Part shown: piece after piece, positions 54,026 through 54,395 of the stretch
How positions within the stretch are numbered: position 1 is the stretch's first letter
Layout of the letters: the number at the start of each line of letters is the position of its first letter
Origin: Kluyvera ascorbata ATCC 33433
Lineage (GTDB): Bacteria > Pseudomonadota > Gammaproteobacteria > Enterobacterales > Enterobacteriaceae
DNA: 54,395 nucleotides
Assembly (NCBI RefSeq): GCF_000735365.1
Contig: NZ_JMPL01000019.1
Coordinates: 1 to 54,395 of the forward strand
Direction: 5' to 3'
Position numbers and translations under genes: made by a program
The notes under the pieces: generated by a model
The model's input: only the letters and a program-made list of their open reading frames with translations
The model's database searches: none
What the model was told of the DNA's origin: nothing

Positions 54026-54395
54026 ATGGCTATCGAAATCAATGTACCGGACATCGGGGCTGATGAAGTTGAAATCACCGAGATCCTGGTCAAAGTAGGC
54101 GACAAAGTTGAAGCTGAACAGTCGCTGATCACCGTAGAAGGCGACAAAGCCTCTATGGAAGTTCCGTCTCCTCAGGCTGGCATCGTTAAAGAGATCAAAG
54201 TCTCTGTTGGCGACAAAACTGAGACCGGCAAACTGATCATGATTTTCGATTCCGCCGACGGTGCAGCAGCAGCTGCACCTGCTAAGGCAGAAGAGAAGAA
54301 AGAAGCGGCTCCAGCGGCAGCACCTGCTGCTGCAGCGGCAAAAGACGTACACGTTCCAGACATCGGCGGTGACGAAGTTGAAGTGACCGAGATTC
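54026..54395 (+). CDS. aceF: Dihydrolipoamide acetyltransferase (E2), N-terminal part
   Basis: AceF is the core of the pyruvate dehydrogenase complex. Only the first 123 codons lie in the window. The ATG at 54026 has AGAGG upstream. The first lipoyl domain (1-78) contains the lipoylated lysine in [10 protein letters not shown] (Lys41). An Ala/Pro/Lys-rich flexible linker (about 80-108) follows, and then the second lipoyl domain begins ([16 protein letters not shown]). Confidence 0.97.
   Translation, partial: MAIEINVPDIGADEVEITEILVKVGDKVEAEQSLITVEGDKASMEVPSPQAGIVKEIKVSVGDKTETGKLIMIFDSADGAAAAAPAKAEEKKEAAPAAAPAAAAAKDVHVPDIGGDEVEVTEI

Overview
The window is a stretch of chromosome from a member of the Enterobacteriaceae. 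Almost every gene has a full-length counterpart of the same order and size in Escherichia coli and Salmonella. Moderately high GC, REP-like repeats built on a GTAGCCCGG core, and a sugar operon between ampE and aroP (absent from E. coli K-12 as I recall it) point to the Enterobacter/Klebsiella/Kosakonia/Citrobacter side of the family. I cannot fix the genus by eye.

Layout. 1-3036 (minus): thiP (partial) and thiB behind a TPP riboswitch, then sgrR. 3104-4534 (plus): the glucose-phosphate stress sRNA SgrS with its embedded peptide SgrT, then setA. 4619-9479 (minus): leuLABCD, with a leader peptide containing four CUA codons and an attenuator. 10082-14810 (plus): leuO, ilvIH and cra. 15404-33281 (plus): the complete division and cell-wall (dcw) cluster mraZ-rsmH-ftsL-ftsI-murE-murF-mraY-murD-ftsW-murG-murC-ddlB-ftsQ-ftsA-ftsZ-lpxC, mostly with overlapping or abutting genes. 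33543-37268 (plus): secM-secA-mutT. 37352-38919 (minus): yacG-zapD-coaE. 39145-40188 (plus): guaC. 40220-44324 (minus): hofC-hofB-ppdD (type IV pilus) and nadC. 44423-45834 (plus): ampD-ampE. 45916-48275 (minus): a GH43 glycosidase and a GPH-family sugar symporter. 48523-49890 (minus): aroP. 50428-54395 (plus): pdhR, aceE and the start of aceF.

How it fits together. Branched-chain amino acid synthesis (leuABCD, ilvIH) surrounds the LysR-type regulator LeuO. The dcw cluster makes lipid II precursors and the divisome under MraZ control. SecM senses Sec export and sets SecA synthesis. AmpD and AmpE belong to peptidoglycan recycling, and PdhR controls the pyruvate dehydrogenase operon.

Most of the window is conserved housekeeping sequence, and I see no phage, IS element, CRISPR array, tRNA or rRNA, nor a clearly new multi-gene system. 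The points that deserve a second look are local: a duplicated seed segment in SgrS/sgrT, an apparent loss of the hairpin upstream of the SgrS terminator, a fruL-like frame without a start codon before cra, a 10-bp inverted repeat upstream of leuO, tandem ARG-box-like sites in the aroP-pdhR gap, a 17-bp hairpin in the aceE leader, and the accessory GH43/GPH operon with a CRP-like site. All comparisons with E. coli are from memory, not from an alignment.
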